From Bubalus kerabau (Eukaryota; Chordata; Mammalia; Artiodactyla; Bovidae): a stretch of 64,000 nt of DNA. Shown here piece after piece: positions 1-10,117 of the stretch (within the stretch, counting starts at the first letter, position 1; each line of letters starts with the position of its first letter). Location: NCBI RefSeq assembly GCF_029407905.1, contig NC_073627.1, forward strand, positions 157,981,697-158,045,696, read 5' to 3'. The translations under genes and the position numbers were made by a program. The notes beneath the pieces are model-generated. The model searched no databases, was not told where the DNA came from, and saw nothing but the letters and a program-made list of their open reading frames with translations.

Positions 1-476
1 GCTTAAGCACTGGGTGTATTATACATAATTATTTTTGAATAACTCAATAACAATAAAAAACTTTCTACCTAATCCCTTAAAAGGCATATACTGATTTCAA
101 ACAAAATTAGGTCCGGGTTAAAAAGTGGCTCAAATGGTACTATTTAATTCTCCTGCTCTCAGCCCCAGCAAATAGATTCTCACTGAAATTCCTGAAAAGA
201 TATACAAATAAGAGAACATTTTTATATCCACCCTGAGAAACAGGAAAGAATGTGTGATAATCAGAACAAGGTTGAGAAAGCTTCTCTCATGCTTGTCTGC
301 ATGTCTGTTGTAACAAAAGTTCCTTCCTCAGTCCTCCTCTTCATTGTGTCTTTATTGGAATCTTTCTTACCTTCAGATTGGATTTCCAAATTTTCCTAGC
401 TCTCTTCCTCTAATGCTGCATTTATTCCTTCCCTGTGTTTATTTTTATTCATAGCTTAAAATAATCACCTGCCATA
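1..476. other. Unassigned AT-rich sequence
   Basis: No repeat family, RNA gene or plausible exon recognised. AT-rich DNA leading up to the target site of the first BovB insertion. Confidence 0.5.
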
Positions 477-486
477 CTGTAAGTTT

Positions 487-1182
487 CAGTTCAGGTCAGT
501 TTCGTCTCTCAGTGGTGTCCAATTCTTTGTGACCCCATGGACTGCAGCACGCCAGGCTGTCCTGTCCATCACCAACTTCTGCACCTTGCTCAAACTCATG
601 TCCATTGACTGGGTGATGCCATCCAACCATTTCATCCTCTGTCATCCCTTTCTCCTCCTGCCTTCAATCTTTCCCAGCATCAGGGTCTTTTCCAATGAGT
701 CAGTTCTTCATATCAGATGGCCAAAGTATTGGAGCTTTAGCTTCAGCCTCAGTCCTTCCAATGAATATTCAGGACTGATTCCCTTTAGGATTGACTGGTT
801 TGATCTCTTTACTGTCCAGGGGACTCTCAAGAGTCCTCTCCAGCACCACAGTTCAAAAGCATCAGTTTGTCGGCACCCAGCTTTCTTTATGGTCCAACTC
901 TCACATCCATACATGACTACTGGAAAGACCACAGCTTTGACTATATGGACCTTTGTCAGCAAAGTAACATCTCTGCTTTTTAATATGCTGTCTAGATTTG
1001 TGATAGCTTTTATTCCAAGGGACAATCATCTTTTAATTTCATAGCTGCAGTCACCAGCTGCAGTGATTTTGGAGACCAAGAAAGTAAAGTGTATCACTGT
1101 TTCCATTGTTTTCCCATCTATTGGCCATGGAGTGATGGGACCAGATGACATGATCTTCATTTTTTGACTATTAAGTTTTTGG
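487..1182 (-). mobile_element. BovB LINE, 5'-truncated 3' end, antisense
   Basis: BovB is an RTE-clade non-LTR retrotransposon whose single large protein carries an APE-type endonuclease and a reverse transcriptase. This copy holds only the 3' portion, reading leftward. A 105-codon remnant of the region C-terminal to the RT core lies at 708-1025 (minus). The + strand starts with the BovB terminal GTTCAG/GTCAG run. The 10-bp direct repeat ctgtaagttt at 477-486 and 1183-1192 flanks it exactly, which fixes both ends and shows insertion by target-primed reverse transcription. Several frame breaks make it inactive. Confidence 0.92.
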
Positions 1183-1192
1183 CTGTAAGTTT

Positions 1193-1816
1193 AGCTTTTT
1201 TATTTTGTCTGTCTTCCTGTTTTTTACCACTAGAACATAACCTCTGTGAAGGAAGAGTTTCTTCGTTTTCCAGTGCTATATCCCTCTTGTCTAAGTTCCT
1301 GGTAAGAGTAGTCATTCAGTACTTCTTAAATGAAGGAATCCCTGTTTTACTGATGAGGAAACTGAGGATAGAGAATACTATTCTCTCATCCTGCCTCATT
1401 TCATGTTCATCATTATATTTCTGAGATCTCTCCATGTTGATATGTATAGATCTAATTAATTATTGGCACAGTATTACATAATTTGGATATATAAATCTTA
1501 GTTTTCTTTTCCCCCATGGATGAGCATTTATGTGTTTCCAAAACTAATATAACAGCTTTATATGTATAGGTTGGTTATATATATAGGTGTTGAGTGTTTC
1601 CAATTGGCTAAAAAATGCAGAAATAAGTGAAGACCTAAAGCTAAGGACAAAAGGAAATAAGTCCTCCATATTCTATGTGAACAGAACTGTCAGCCACAGC
1701 TGCCGCCTTCCTCTTTGCAGGGCTTGCCTCTCTCAACTGGATATAAGAAGAGGCATGGGGGAGGTGGCCTCTCAGTGAGTATTGTGTTCACAGAAAAGCT
1801 CTCTCCTTGTCTACCC

Positions 1817-1852
<36 letters not shown>

Positions 1853-2471
1853 CAGGGGGCATGTGTCCATTTCCTGAATCCTAAGGAAGGAGTTCCAGAG
1901 TGCCCAAACTGTCATTTCTGTATTTTGAGCTCTGGAACTTCTTTTCTGAGAACTGCTGATGCTCTGAGATGTTGGAGAAGGGGGCAGGAGAATGAAGACA
2001 GATCCAAGAGAAGGAATGCCAGGAAAGCAACTTGAATCTCCTTTAGTTGATGTGACAAATCCATGTGCTTTTTCTGGTTGTTTTTTTTTTTTTGGATGAT
2101 GGGGACATTTCTTTGAGAGTCTTATTTAAAGATTTGAGTTGAAATTTGGTACTTTCACTATTGGCCTTTCATCTTTCATCATTGACTTGAAAATTGCTTT
2201 CTTGCTTCTTCTTTTAACCATATTCTCCTAAAGGCCCAATGTTCCAAACAAAAGGGCTTCTGTTAAATGATTTTACGTGTGGCTGTATAACTCTTACTAT
2301 GAAGATACAATGTCTTTAAAATATAAAATGAGAAAATTATGCTCTATTTAGGAGTTTCAATAGGACAGAAATAATTTTTGGTTGTGTATAACAAAAAAGT
2401 TCTATGTGAGGGCCTGAATAACTTAGAGTAGATGCCTAAATAGAGTAATTTTTAGATATATTAAGAACAGC
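1193..2471. other. Mostly unique sequence with a possible MIR remnant
   Basis: A phrase near 1350-1380 (tgaggaaactgaggataga) matches the conserved antisense MIR core, so roughly 1240-1390 may be a decayed MIR. The rest shows nothing recognisable apart from the TG microsatellite listed separately. Confidence 0.4.
1818..1851. repeat. (TG)n microsatellite, about 17 units
   Basis: Uninterrupted alternating TG dinucleotides for about 34 bp. A perfect run of this length is typically polymorphic. Confidence 0.95.
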
Positions 2472-2678
2472 TGAAAGTGAAAGTGTTAGTTGCTCAGTCG
2501 TATCCAACTTTTTGCCACCCCATGGACTTTAGCCCACCAGGCTCCTCTGTCCATGGAATTCTCCAGGCAAGAATACTGGAGTAGATTGCCATGCCCTCCT
2601 TCAGGGGATCTTCCCAACCCAGGGATCGAACCCAGGTCTCCTGCACTGTAGGCAGATTCTTTACCATCTGAGCCATCA
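2472..2678 (-). mobile_element. Bov-tA SINE, antisense
   Basis: Bov-tA SINEs combine a tRNA-derived head with a BovB-derived tail and are mobilised in trans by BovB. Here the + strand starts with the BovB-like tail (gttgctcagtcg) and ends with the reverse complement of the tRNA-like head (ttctttaccatctgagcc). Nearly full length; no clear TSD seen. Confidence 0.9.
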
Positions 2679-2726
2679 CTTTAAAATGTCCTGGGTAGGA
2701 TGTATTTTTATAATTAAAGAAATCAC

Positions 2727-2797
2727 AGGCTTCCCAGATGGCACAGTGGTAAAGAATCTGCCTGCCAATGCAGGAGACACAGGAGTTGCAGGGTTGA
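2727..2797 (+). mobile_element. Bov-tA SINE, head only
   Basis: Only the tRNA-derived head is present (aggcttcccagatggcacag, then gtaaagaatctgcctgcc). The BovB-like tail is missing, so the copy is 3'-truncated or partly deleted. It lies 50 bp from an antisense Bov-tA. Confidence 0.8.
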
Positions 2798-3099
2798 AAC
2801 TTTAATATATACTTGAAGGGATTAAAATAATCAGATCATAATGCATTAGTAAAGCATTATTTATATATGATATAATTATTAAGACATTTCCCATTAAACC
2901 TTATTACATGCCTTCCATACATTGATGGTGCTGCTTATGATTTGATCATATCTTCTACCCAGGGTCCCTCCATGTAGAATATCTTGTCGTCATTACATTT
3001 TCCTCTAGTGCTGGGACAGTTACTGTTTGTTAAAACATTAATAATTTTTATTAAAGTTATACTGAACTGAAATCATACATTGAAAGACTCTGACTATTC

Positions 3100-3450
3100 A
3101 CCCTGTGATTTCTTCTCCCTCTTTTTCAGATCTGCTTATTGCATCGTGTGCTCAAATTGGTTTTCATTGCCAAAGTTTTGATTAAGTAAATGCCATCGCT
3201 AGAAATTAAATTAGAAGCACTTATCAAATTGCAGTCAAGTGATATCGATCTCTAAATGTAACCTATATATTCATTGCAGTGTGCAGGGCGCGGGCTTGCG
3301 ATCTGTGAAATGAACTATAGTAATAAATTGGGCATGCTACCGTTCCTCATCGTGCTTTTAGCATCCATTAACCAATTACTGAGAAGTGTGAGGGGGATGG
3401 GCTACTGAATTTTAAATGTATAATATTAGCAACAAGGAGAGGGCTTTGCA
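3100..3450. promoter_or_regulatory. Candidate conserved non-coding element
   Basis: Repeat-free, AT-rich DNA with retained CpGs (gcagggcgcgggcttgcgatc region near 3284-3303; tgatatcgatc near 3240) and homeodomain-type TAAT/ATTA words. This texture is common in conserved enhancers, but conservation cannot be measured from one sequence. Purely an inference. Confidence 0.2.
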
Positions 3451-3790
3451 CTGTTCACTTCTTTGTACTTCCTTCCGAACAGTTCTTTCCTAAACTGTTT
3501 CTCTGTGGCTCATCATCAGATTGTTGGGTGTCTCCAGCTTATGTACGCACTCAGGTTGGTTCTTCTCCCGAGAAATGCTGCTATGGGCCAAACTCCTGTT
3601 ACACTACAGCTCTTTGGGAGATTTTGTCCAATCACAAGGCATTGCAGGAGCCGCTGTCCATATTCCTCCACCAACCCCCTGCCCATCGCCTTCAATTAGG
3701 GAGAACAGGTATCCCAACAGACAACTATAACCGTGGCGGGGGCCTCTGCAGCTGTCCGTGCCAAGATTCTGTAAATGAATGGCCAGAGTG

Positions 3791-3805
3791 CTGCCTGAGG
3801 GCGCT
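3791..3805 (+). promoter_or_regulatory. Candidate CTCF site
   Basis: The 15-mer ctgcctgagggcgct matches about 12 of 15 positions of the CTCF core (CCACYAGRKGGCRCT), including the AGGGCGCT-like 3' part. It sits in a repeat-free, GC-elevated patch. The match is by eye and was not scored against a matrix. Confidence 0.35.
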
Positions 3806-4149
3806 GAGGTTTAGGATTTCCTGTGCAGGGGCAATTACCTCCAGTTCCTAGGTGAGAAAGGCAAGGCTTTCTTCCTTACAGAAGGGATGCCAGCACACAG
3901 TGAAGCCCTGAATTAATTGGATGTCAGCCCTGACTTTGCTGTCAGGAAGACTGCGATAACTGGGTCATTCTTATTTTAATCCCAGCTAAGGAAATTGGGG
4001 GGATTAAAATAATTATCTGGGTATTTCTAGGGCAAACTAGACTAGCAGCTGAGGTTCATGGATAAAGCTGCTGTCTTGGCTAAGTCTCATCTTATTCTTA
4101 CTTCTTTCTCTCTTCCCCTTTCCTTGCCAACTCCACCCTTTGCTCCTTT

Positions 4150-4362
4150 GCATGCATGCTAAGTCACTCCAGTCGTGTCGGACGCTTTGTAATGTTATGG
4201 ACTGTGCAGCCCGCCAGGCTTCTCTGTCTATGGGATTCTTCAGGCAAGAATACTGGAATGGGTTGCCATTCCTTTCTCCAGGGGATCTTCCTGACCCAGG
4301 GATTGAACCCTGGTCTCCTGCATTGTGGGCACATTCTTTACTGTCTGAGCCACTGGGGAAGT
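4150..4362 (-). mobile_element. Bov-tA SINE, antisense
   Basis: BovB-like tail at the left (gctaagtcactccagtcgtg) and reversed tRNA-like head at the right (ctgagccactggggaagtcc). Flanked by a 14-bp near-perfect TSD, ccctttg(c/t)tccttt, at 4136-4149 and 4363-4376. Confidence 0.92.
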
Positions 4363-4397
4363 CCCTTTGTTCCTTTACTTAACTGAAATTTTGGATG

Positions 4398-4580
4398 GTA
4401 GTGAAAAGAGCTTTAGAGTTAGAAAGATTTGGGTCACATTTCCAGTTTTCTGCTTATTCTTAATAGCTGGTATAACTTGGAATAAATTACTTTATTTCTT
4501 GATCCTCCATTTTCTCATCTACCAAATGGGTTTTTGTGAGAAATTAAATAGAGAGGTAAATGATGCAAACAGTCTTGCAT
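4398..4580 (+). repeat. MIR SINE remnant
   Basis: Order of motifs matches sense MIR: a 'gctttagagttagaaagatttggg' type head, 'aacttggaataaattactt', 'ttttctcatctaccaaatggg', then a 'gtgagaaattaaatagag' type tail. Old and diverged, no TSD visible. Confidence 0.7.
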
Positions 4581-4684
4581 CCGGTACCTCACTGGCACAT
4601 CATTAAGACTAGCTCTTTTATTTTTCCCAGTATGATTTCTCCATTTTATTCATACTAGAGATTCACAGCGCTAGCCTACAAACT

Positions 4685-4764
4685 TGTGCTAGTGCTCTGA
4701 AAGTACTACAGTCCTCCGCTCTGCCAGCTGAGCTATCAAAGGAAGCACTGTGCTAATGCTCTGA
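4685..4764 (-). pseudogene. Retroposed 5' half of tRNA-Tyr(GTA), tailless retropseudogene
   Basis: Read on the minus strand from 4742, the first 37 bases match mammalian tRNA-Tyr with about two differences: acceptor 5' strand, A-box/D arm (tagctcagctggcagag), anticodon 5' stem and the GTA anticodon (ggactgtag). The similarity stops just after the anticodon with tactt, which resembles the start of the intron that tRNA-Tyr genes carry there. No good T arm, 3' acceptor strand or CCA follows. A 16-bp direct repeat with one mismatch (tgtgctagtgctctga at 4685-4700, tgtgctaatgctctga at 4749-4764) brackets the piece, so 4701-4748 looks like a 48-bp insertion including a short 5' leader. There is no poly(A). 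This fits the class of tailless retropseudogenes made from tRNAs broken in a loop. It cannot encode a working tRNA. Confidence 0.75.
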
Positions 4765-5047
4765 GAACATCTTAGATTGTTGGAATAATAATTCACATCA
4801 AGCTCTGTTCAATTCCAGGCCAAATTAACTCTATGGCTATTAAGTCACTTGTTGACTAATTGGTTGATTGATTCATTCACTGAAAAATTATCTCATAAAC
4901 AACAATGTATTCTGGATGATGGCTGTATCAGGAGGTGGGGAAAAGGAAGTCTTTTCAAGGAGATAAATGAGAATTAAGCCTGGGAAGGTAGAAAATTTTC
5001 TCTTAAAAAAGAGAAATGTGCTATGCATATGCAGTACTTTATTTAAG

Positions 5048-5258
5048 ACAAACCCACTCCAGTATTCTTGGGCTTCCCTCATGGCTCAGCTGGTAAAGAA
5101 TCTGCCTGCAATGTGGGATACCTGGGTTTAATCCCTGGGTTGGGAAGATCCCCTGAAGAAGAGAAAGGCTACCCACTCCAGTATTCTGGCCTGGAGAATT
5201 CCATGGACTGTATAGTCCATGGTGTCACAGAGTCGGACACAACTGAGCAACTTGCACT
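5048..5258 (+). mobile_element. Bov-tA SINE, truncated dimer form
   Basis: The left 20 bases (acccactccagtattctt) are the end of a first SINE unit. A full second unit follows (gggcttccctcatggctcag to gagtcggacacaactgagc). The same head-to-tail joint appears intact near 40.0 kb and 60.05 kb, so this is a 5'-truncated dimeric SINE. Confidence 0.85.
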
Positions 5259-5365
5259 TTATGTGAAATAACAATAATAAAATTGTGCTCCAAATGATTC
5301 ATTTGGTACTTTGATATTTTCCTCTCTTTAGCTTTCTCAAGGTAGGTATCTGTCTTCATATAGGG

Positions 5366-5592
5366 TAAGAGGTTCTGAGCACAGTCACACAGACTCCAGT
5401 CTAGAACTAGGCTAAGTCACTTACTGGTTACATGACTGTTACCATGGGTAAGTAGCTTAGCCTCTCCATGCCTCAGTTTCCCTGTTTGTAAGATGGGATC
5501 TTGTAACAGATAATCACCTGATGGGGTTATTGTGAGGATTAAATGGGCTAATATTTGTAAAGTATTCAAAACAGAGCCAGGTACATAGCCCT
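5366..5592 (+). repeat. MIR SINE
   Basis: Unusually well preserved MIR: 'aagtcacttactgg', 'ctctccatgcctcagtttcc', 'gttattgtgaggattaaatg' and the 3' 'cagagccaggtacatag' motifs appear in canonical order. Ancient mammalian tRNA-derived SINE. Confidence 0.88.
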
Positions 5593-5642
5593 AGAGTATT
5601 GATAGTTAACCTAGAGTTACCCCTAGAGTACTAATAGCAGTA

Positions 5643-5869
5643 TCAGTTCAGTTCAGTCACTCAGTCGTGTCCGACTCTTAGCGACCCCACGGACTACAGC
5701 ACACCAGGCCTCTGTGTCCATCACCAACTCCCAGAGTATACTCAAACTCATGTCCATTGAGTCGATGATGCCATCCAACCATCTCATCCTCTGTTATCCC
5801 CTTCTCCTTCCACCTTCAATCTTTCCCAGCATCAGAGTCTTTTCAAATGAGTCAGTCCTTCGCATCAGG
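5643..5869 (-). mobile_element. BovB LINE 3' fragment, antisense
   Basis: About 230 bp of the BovB 3' end, starting with the GTTCAGTTCAG run and ending at 'gcatcaggt'. Too short to hold any coding domain. Confidence 0.88.
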
Positions 5870-5900
5870 TATATAAAGCAGTGGTTTTAACCCATGGTTG

Positions 5901-6152
5901 CTGCTGCTAAGTCGCTTCAGTCGCGTCCGACTCAATATGACCCCATAGACGGCAGCCCACCAGGCTCTGCCATCCCTGGGATTCTCCAGGCAAGAACACT
6001 GGAGTGGGTTGCCATTTCCTTCTCCAATGCATGAAAGTGAAAAGTGAAAGTGAAGTTGCTCAGTCGTGTCCGACTCTTCGCGACACCATGGTTCCTCCAT
6101 CCATGGGATTTTCCAGGCAAGAGTACTGGAGTGGGTTGCTATTGCCTTCTCC
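5901..6152 (-). mobile_element. Bov-A2 SINE, antisense
   Basis: Bov-A2 is a dimer of BovB-3'-like units without a tRNA head. On the + strand it starts with a gctgct run (its reversed CAG tail), followed by the two monomers joined by aatgcatgaaagtgaaaagtg. A TSD taacccatggttg (5888-5900 and 6153-6165) flanks it exactly. Confidence 0.95.
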
Positions 6153-6303
6153 TAACCCATGGTTGCACTCATCTTTTCTGTTGTCTCACTAGTCCAGAAG
6201 GTTTTGTCCAGATTTGCTTTCTTTAATTTGTATTATAAATCAAGAGAATGTAGAATATTTTCTTCTAAACCTTAAGATTCCTATATACCTGCTCTATCCC
6301 TCA

Positions 6304-6497
6304 GGGTTTCCCTGGTGGCTCAGTGGTAAAGAATCTGCTGCAGGTTCAGTGCCTGGGTTGGAAAGATCCCCTGGAGATGGAAATGGCAACTCATTCCATT
6401 ATTCTTTCCTGAAGAATCCCATGGACAGAGGAGCCTGGTGGGCTATACAGTCCATGGGGTCGCCAAAGAGTCAGACATGACTTAATGACTAAACAAC
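6304..6497 (+). mobile_element. Bov-tA SINE
   Basis: Sense copy with head 'gggtttccctggtggctcag' and BovB-like tail ending 'cagacatgacttaatgactaaacaaca'. It has a small deletion in the head near 6340. Confidence 0.88.
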
Positions 6498-7341
6498 AGC
6501 TCCTTTCTCTAGCTCTCCTCTATTAGGAATCACAGAATAAAATTAGTCAACAGAGAATAAATGTTGGATATTTGGTGGGCTGTGGAGGGTAGTTAGTGAT
6601 ATATCTAAAAGCTGAAATGATGAGATGAAATTGGCTGGATTATTCCTGTAAGAATTTTCCTATCATTAATGAAAAGCAGTGGACCCATTTCCCTCTACAG
6701 AACACATCTGGTGCAATTTCCCCTTTGGTCATAAATTTCTGCAGCCACAGACAGCTGAGCAATAAATTCTTTTTTTAATTCCTTGTAGCCTTCTGTTGGA
6801 AAGAGGTTCCTTCACATGATTATACTGTGAAAAAGAAATGACAATGTTCCTATTCAGTTTTAATCAGTTTGTTTCTCTTTGTGTTATATATAGTGCTTAG
6901 GTTACTTTTACACATTTAAGCATAATGGGATAATTAAATAGAGTTCTAATGGTTTTGATTCTCCCTATCTTTATAAAATTGTATTTCTTTTAATAGTGTC
7001 GAGTTTGAGAGAACGAAGGCATATATTTTATGCAGTTATCTATTTTTATGATTTGTACTTATGACATTAGGTAGCTCTAACCCCCAGATTCACACATATG
7101 CATTAATCATATTTTCAGGTACCATATTGCTTAGAGTCTGAGGGAGGATTTAACTCCTGTGTCTTAGGCTGTCATATGTTCTTCTTTGAAGACATTCCAG
7201 CAACAGGTTAGAGCTGATGGAGTTAATGTTATTCTGCCAGTTCTCTCTCTTCCTTTAGTAGAACTAAAACTTCCACTCCAAGTCATTGTTCATCAATTTT
7301 ATTTCATTTTAATAATTTGAATCTATAATGCCTTACTTTTT
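6498..7341. other. Unassigned AT-rich sequence
   Basis: No repeat or gene recognised with confidence in this 0.8-kb stretch. Confidence 0.45.
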
Positions 7342-7390
7342 ACAACTTCCAAGTTTCATTTAGAATCCTTTACAGTAAGCATTGTGTGGT

Positions 7391-7567
7391 GTGTGTGTGA
7401 ATGTGTTAGTTTCTTAGTCGTGTCCAACTCTGAGACCCCATGGTCTGTCCATGGAATTCTCTAGGCAAGAATACTGGAGTGGATTGCCATTCCTTTCTCC
7501 AGGGGATCTTCCCAACCCAGGGATTGAACCCAGGTCTCCTGCACTGCAGGCAGATTTTTTACTGTCT
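7391..7567 (-). mobile_element. Bov-tA SINE, antisense
   Basis: Tail at the left (ttagtcgtgtccaactctga), reversed tRNA-like head at the right (cagattttttactgtctgag). Its end was later hit by an L1 insertion whose TSD begins in the last bases of the SINE. Confidence 0.9.
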
Positions 7568-7580
7568 GAGCTAAATTTTC

Positions 7581-7748
7581 TTTTCTTTTTTTTTTTTTTA
7601 AATTTTATTTTATTTTTAAACTCGACATAACTGTATTAGTTTTGCCAAATATCAAAATGAATCCGCCACAGGTATACATGTGTTCCCCATCCTGAACCCT
7701 CCTCCCTCCTCCCTCCCCATTCCATCCCTCTGGGTCGTCCCAGTGCTT
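7581..7748 (-). mobile_element. L1 3' tail, antisense, with TSD
   Basis: Starts on the + strand with a T-rich run (reversed poly(A)), followed by the reverse complement of the ruminant L1 3' UTR end (ttttgccaaatatcaa, atccgccacaggtatacatg, the ctccctcctccctcc run). The TSD gagctaaattttc at 7568-7580 and 7749-7761 flanks it exactly. Severely 5'-truncated (about 170 bp). Confidence 0.93.
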
Positions 7749-7810
7749 GAGCTAAATTTTCACAACTTCCAAGTTTCATTTCGAATCCTTTACAGTAAGC
7801 ATTATATGGT

Positions 7811-9726
7811 AGTGCACCAGTAAACACATCTCTCGGGGGAAATGCCTAGGTTTGGAGTGCATGTCCCCATGATATAAATAATTCCATCATGGCTGATCTC
7901 AGGATGCCAACATGACATCACTGAATGTGAAGTTGGGAAGAGATGTGTACACTTGGTGCTCAAGAGCCAACAAGCCAGCTTCAGTATACCACTGCCTCTA
8001 TAATTAACAGCATATTTTAACCAACAAAATAAATCAGTATTCCAAAATTATTCTCAACTAGTTGAAAGATATTGTATGTACATATATATAACTGCTTGTT
8101 TGTATATATATATATATATATATATATGGGTATTCACATATATATGTGTATATATGTATATATATGATATATTTTATATCTCTATATCTCTAAATCTTTT
8201 CTTTTGTAGCCAGAATTTTAGGCATTTTTATTTCCTTGGCAACTGGGTATCATGTGATTGCAAGTAAAATCCAGGATTACAGCTTTACTCCTTTGGATAA
8301 AGCCTAAATGAATAAGGATATTAGGTATAAAAACTCTCTAAAATTGGAGAGTTGCCTTCTTCTCAGGTTGCTTTTCTTACAAGCCAGGTGTTCTCAGATT
8401 TAAAGAAAAGACAGAGCATTGTTCTGTTAACCTGGCTTTTAGTTTAACTCTATTTAAGTGAATAAAATGTCTAATCAAAGAGGCATCTCCCTTTATACTT
8501 ACTGAAAACAGACACGGATTGGTGTAAATTGTGATTTTTTTTTTTTTTATCATTCAAGTACTGCTCTCTGGGGAACTTCTCTTAGGCTGACTGAGGTTAT
8601 TCTTGGGATGGGCACAGCTTGGGAAGCTCACAAGGGCCTTGCCAGTTCTGTCTTTATTATCCTGAATGCACTGGAGTTTGGTAATGAAGTTGTGCAGTTT
8701 TGTGTCTGACTAGAACCTTCCAGGGTAATGGTCCCGTGGACTTCTCTGAAATTCGGTTTCCCATGTATGCAACCATAGATGTAATGGTTAGAGGAGATAA
8801 CTGGTTTATCTGCTCTGGAAAACCAGATCTGATAAAACATTGAGGCTCATTATGGTTATCAATAGGGATTTTAATGTCAGCAAGGCTGGCTGCCTGATTT
8901 ATGGGACCTAGGGCAAAATGAAAATTTGGGGTCCCTTGTTCACATCGTTAATAATTTTGAGGCAGGGACAGCAGAGCATTAAGGCAAGTGTGGGGCTTTT
9001 CCAAGCATGGGTGAGTGACTGCACTGGTTGTCTGTCCAGGAATCAACTGTGGATGTCAGCATGGGTGGCTACCTATCTTCCCACCATCCCATGGAGTCCC
9101 TGTGATGACGGAGCTGGACAGCTTCAGGAGGGACAGTATGTACCTGGGTTATGGGAAGCCTCCATCAACCTGGACAAGAAAGTTTCTAGCCTTTAAATGA
9201 AAGTTGGGAGTCAGCATTTCCTTCCAGAAGACAGCCTAGGCAGAGAACTACAATATACAGCAGCAGATTCATCAGTCAGAAGACATTCAGTAAAAAAAAG
9301 AGTTGCCCCGATGTAAGGTCCAAAGGCTAAAACTTGGGGCTTCCTTGGCCGAAAGGAGTCAGAAACCTTAAACAAAAAGGCTCAGTGACAACAATCTGTG
9401 TAGCTCACCCTCTAAGCAAGAACGACTAAGCAGAAAGAACAGGCTCATTTTCTGCTATGATTTCTACAAAGATAGCACTAAAACAAGACTATAAAATCTG
9501 TAAAACCTGCTGCTAACTGACTTGGTAGAGAACGCTTAATTAGCAACATCCAGAGGTTAAAATACAGTTTAGACTCTGTCTTTTGTTAAAAAAAAAAATA
9601 AAGTCACATTATTTTATGGCCAATGTATTAATGTTACATAGATCTATTGGGAATGATTTTTCCCACTATAAAAGGATTCTCCATAGCAGAAGTGTGTCTA
9701 AAGGCCCACTGTCACTTAAAAATGTA
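7811..9726. other. Mostly unique sequence
   Basis: Contains a TA-rich microsatellite (listed separately). The stretch 8890-8960 ('gggacctagggcaaaatgaaaat') resembles an old interspersed repeat I cannot name. No exon supported. Confidence 0.4.
8075..8175. repeat. TA-rich microsatellite and low-complexity tract
   Basis: A perfect (TA)n core at about 8102-8127 within 100 bp of TA/TG-alternating DNA. Likely length-variable and able to extrude cruciforms. Confidence 0.9.
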
Positions 9727-9743
9727 AGGAGTTGACAGTTCTT

Positions 9744-10100
9744 TTCTTTTTAACTGGAGGATAATTGCTTTACAATTTCCCTGATGGCTCAGCAGTAAAG
9801 AATTTTCCTGCAATGCAGGAGATATGGGTTCCTTCTCTGGGTCGGGAAGATCCCCTGGAGAAGGAAATGGTAACCCACTCCAGTATTCTTGCCTGGAAAA
9901 TGCCATGGACAGAGGAGCCTGGCAGGCTACAGTCCATGGGGTCTCAAAGAGTTGGACACAACCTAGGTACTAAACAACAACAATAACAATTGCTTTACAT
10001 GTTGTGTTAGTTTCTGTGATACAGCAACGTGAATCAGCCGTAAGTATGCATATATCTTCTCCTTCTTGAGTCTCCCTCCCAACCTTATCCCTCTAGGTTG
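9744..10100 (-). mobile_element. L1 3' UTR fragment, antisense, split by a SINE
   Basis: Reverse complement of the L1 3' end (aactggaggataattgcttt; atgttgtgttagtttctgtg; gaatcagccgtaagtatgca). A 17-bp near-perfect direct repeat, aggagttgacag(t/c)tctt, at 9727-9743 and 10101-10117 is its TSD. A Bov-tA sits inside. Confidence 0.9.
9775..9987 (+). mobile_element. Bov-tA SINE inside L1
   Basis: Sense Bov-tA from the 'ttccctgatggctcagcag' head to an AAC-rich tail. The TSD aattgctttaca at 9763-9774 and 9988-9999 is L1 sequence, so the SINE is younger than the L1. Confidence 0.95.
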
Positions 10101-10117
10101 AGGAGTTGACAGCTCTT

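Larger units (their letters stand above)
2798..4135. other. Repeat-free stretch; contains candidate regulatory DNA
   Basis: No mobile element recognised across about 1.3 kb. The sequence changes from AT-rich (2800-3100) to a mixed stretch with scattered CpGs (3100-3850) and back. Open frames at 3463-3851 overlap in all three forward frames, which suggests low stop density from GC content rather than coding. See the separate regulatory entries. Confidence 0.5.
7342..7810. repeat. 49-bp direct repeat enclosing nested SINE and L1
   Basis: Bases 7342-7390 and 7762-7810 are two copies of one 49-bp segment (begins acaacttccaagtttcattt, ends with tggt) differing at about 4 positions. Between them lie a Bov-tA and an L1 tail. 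Either this is an exceptionally long TSD of the SINE, or a local tandem duplication that later received the SINE. Confidence 0.85.

Noticed and set aside
529..1044. 171-codon sense frame over the first BovB
   Set aside because: It is the antisense reading of BovB; the same frame type appears at 33266-33835, 42825-43316 and 25178-25615, as expected from a shared repeat.
3463..3851. Overlapping three-frame open region as coding exon
   Set aside because: Openness in all three forward frames points to base composition. No frame shows recognisable protein or clear splice pair.
4648..4742. Complete intron-containing tRNA-Tyr gene on the minus strand
   Set aside because: Beyond the intron-like start only a poor T-arm resemblance exists and the 3' strand cannot pair with the acceptor 5' strand. 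The flanking 16-bp direct repeat explains the piece better as a truncated insertion.
5048..5130. SINE heads as true tRNA genes
   Set aside because: The tRNA-like heads of Bov-tA copies lack a complete cloverleaf and 3' acceptor strand and run straight into BovB-derived sequence.
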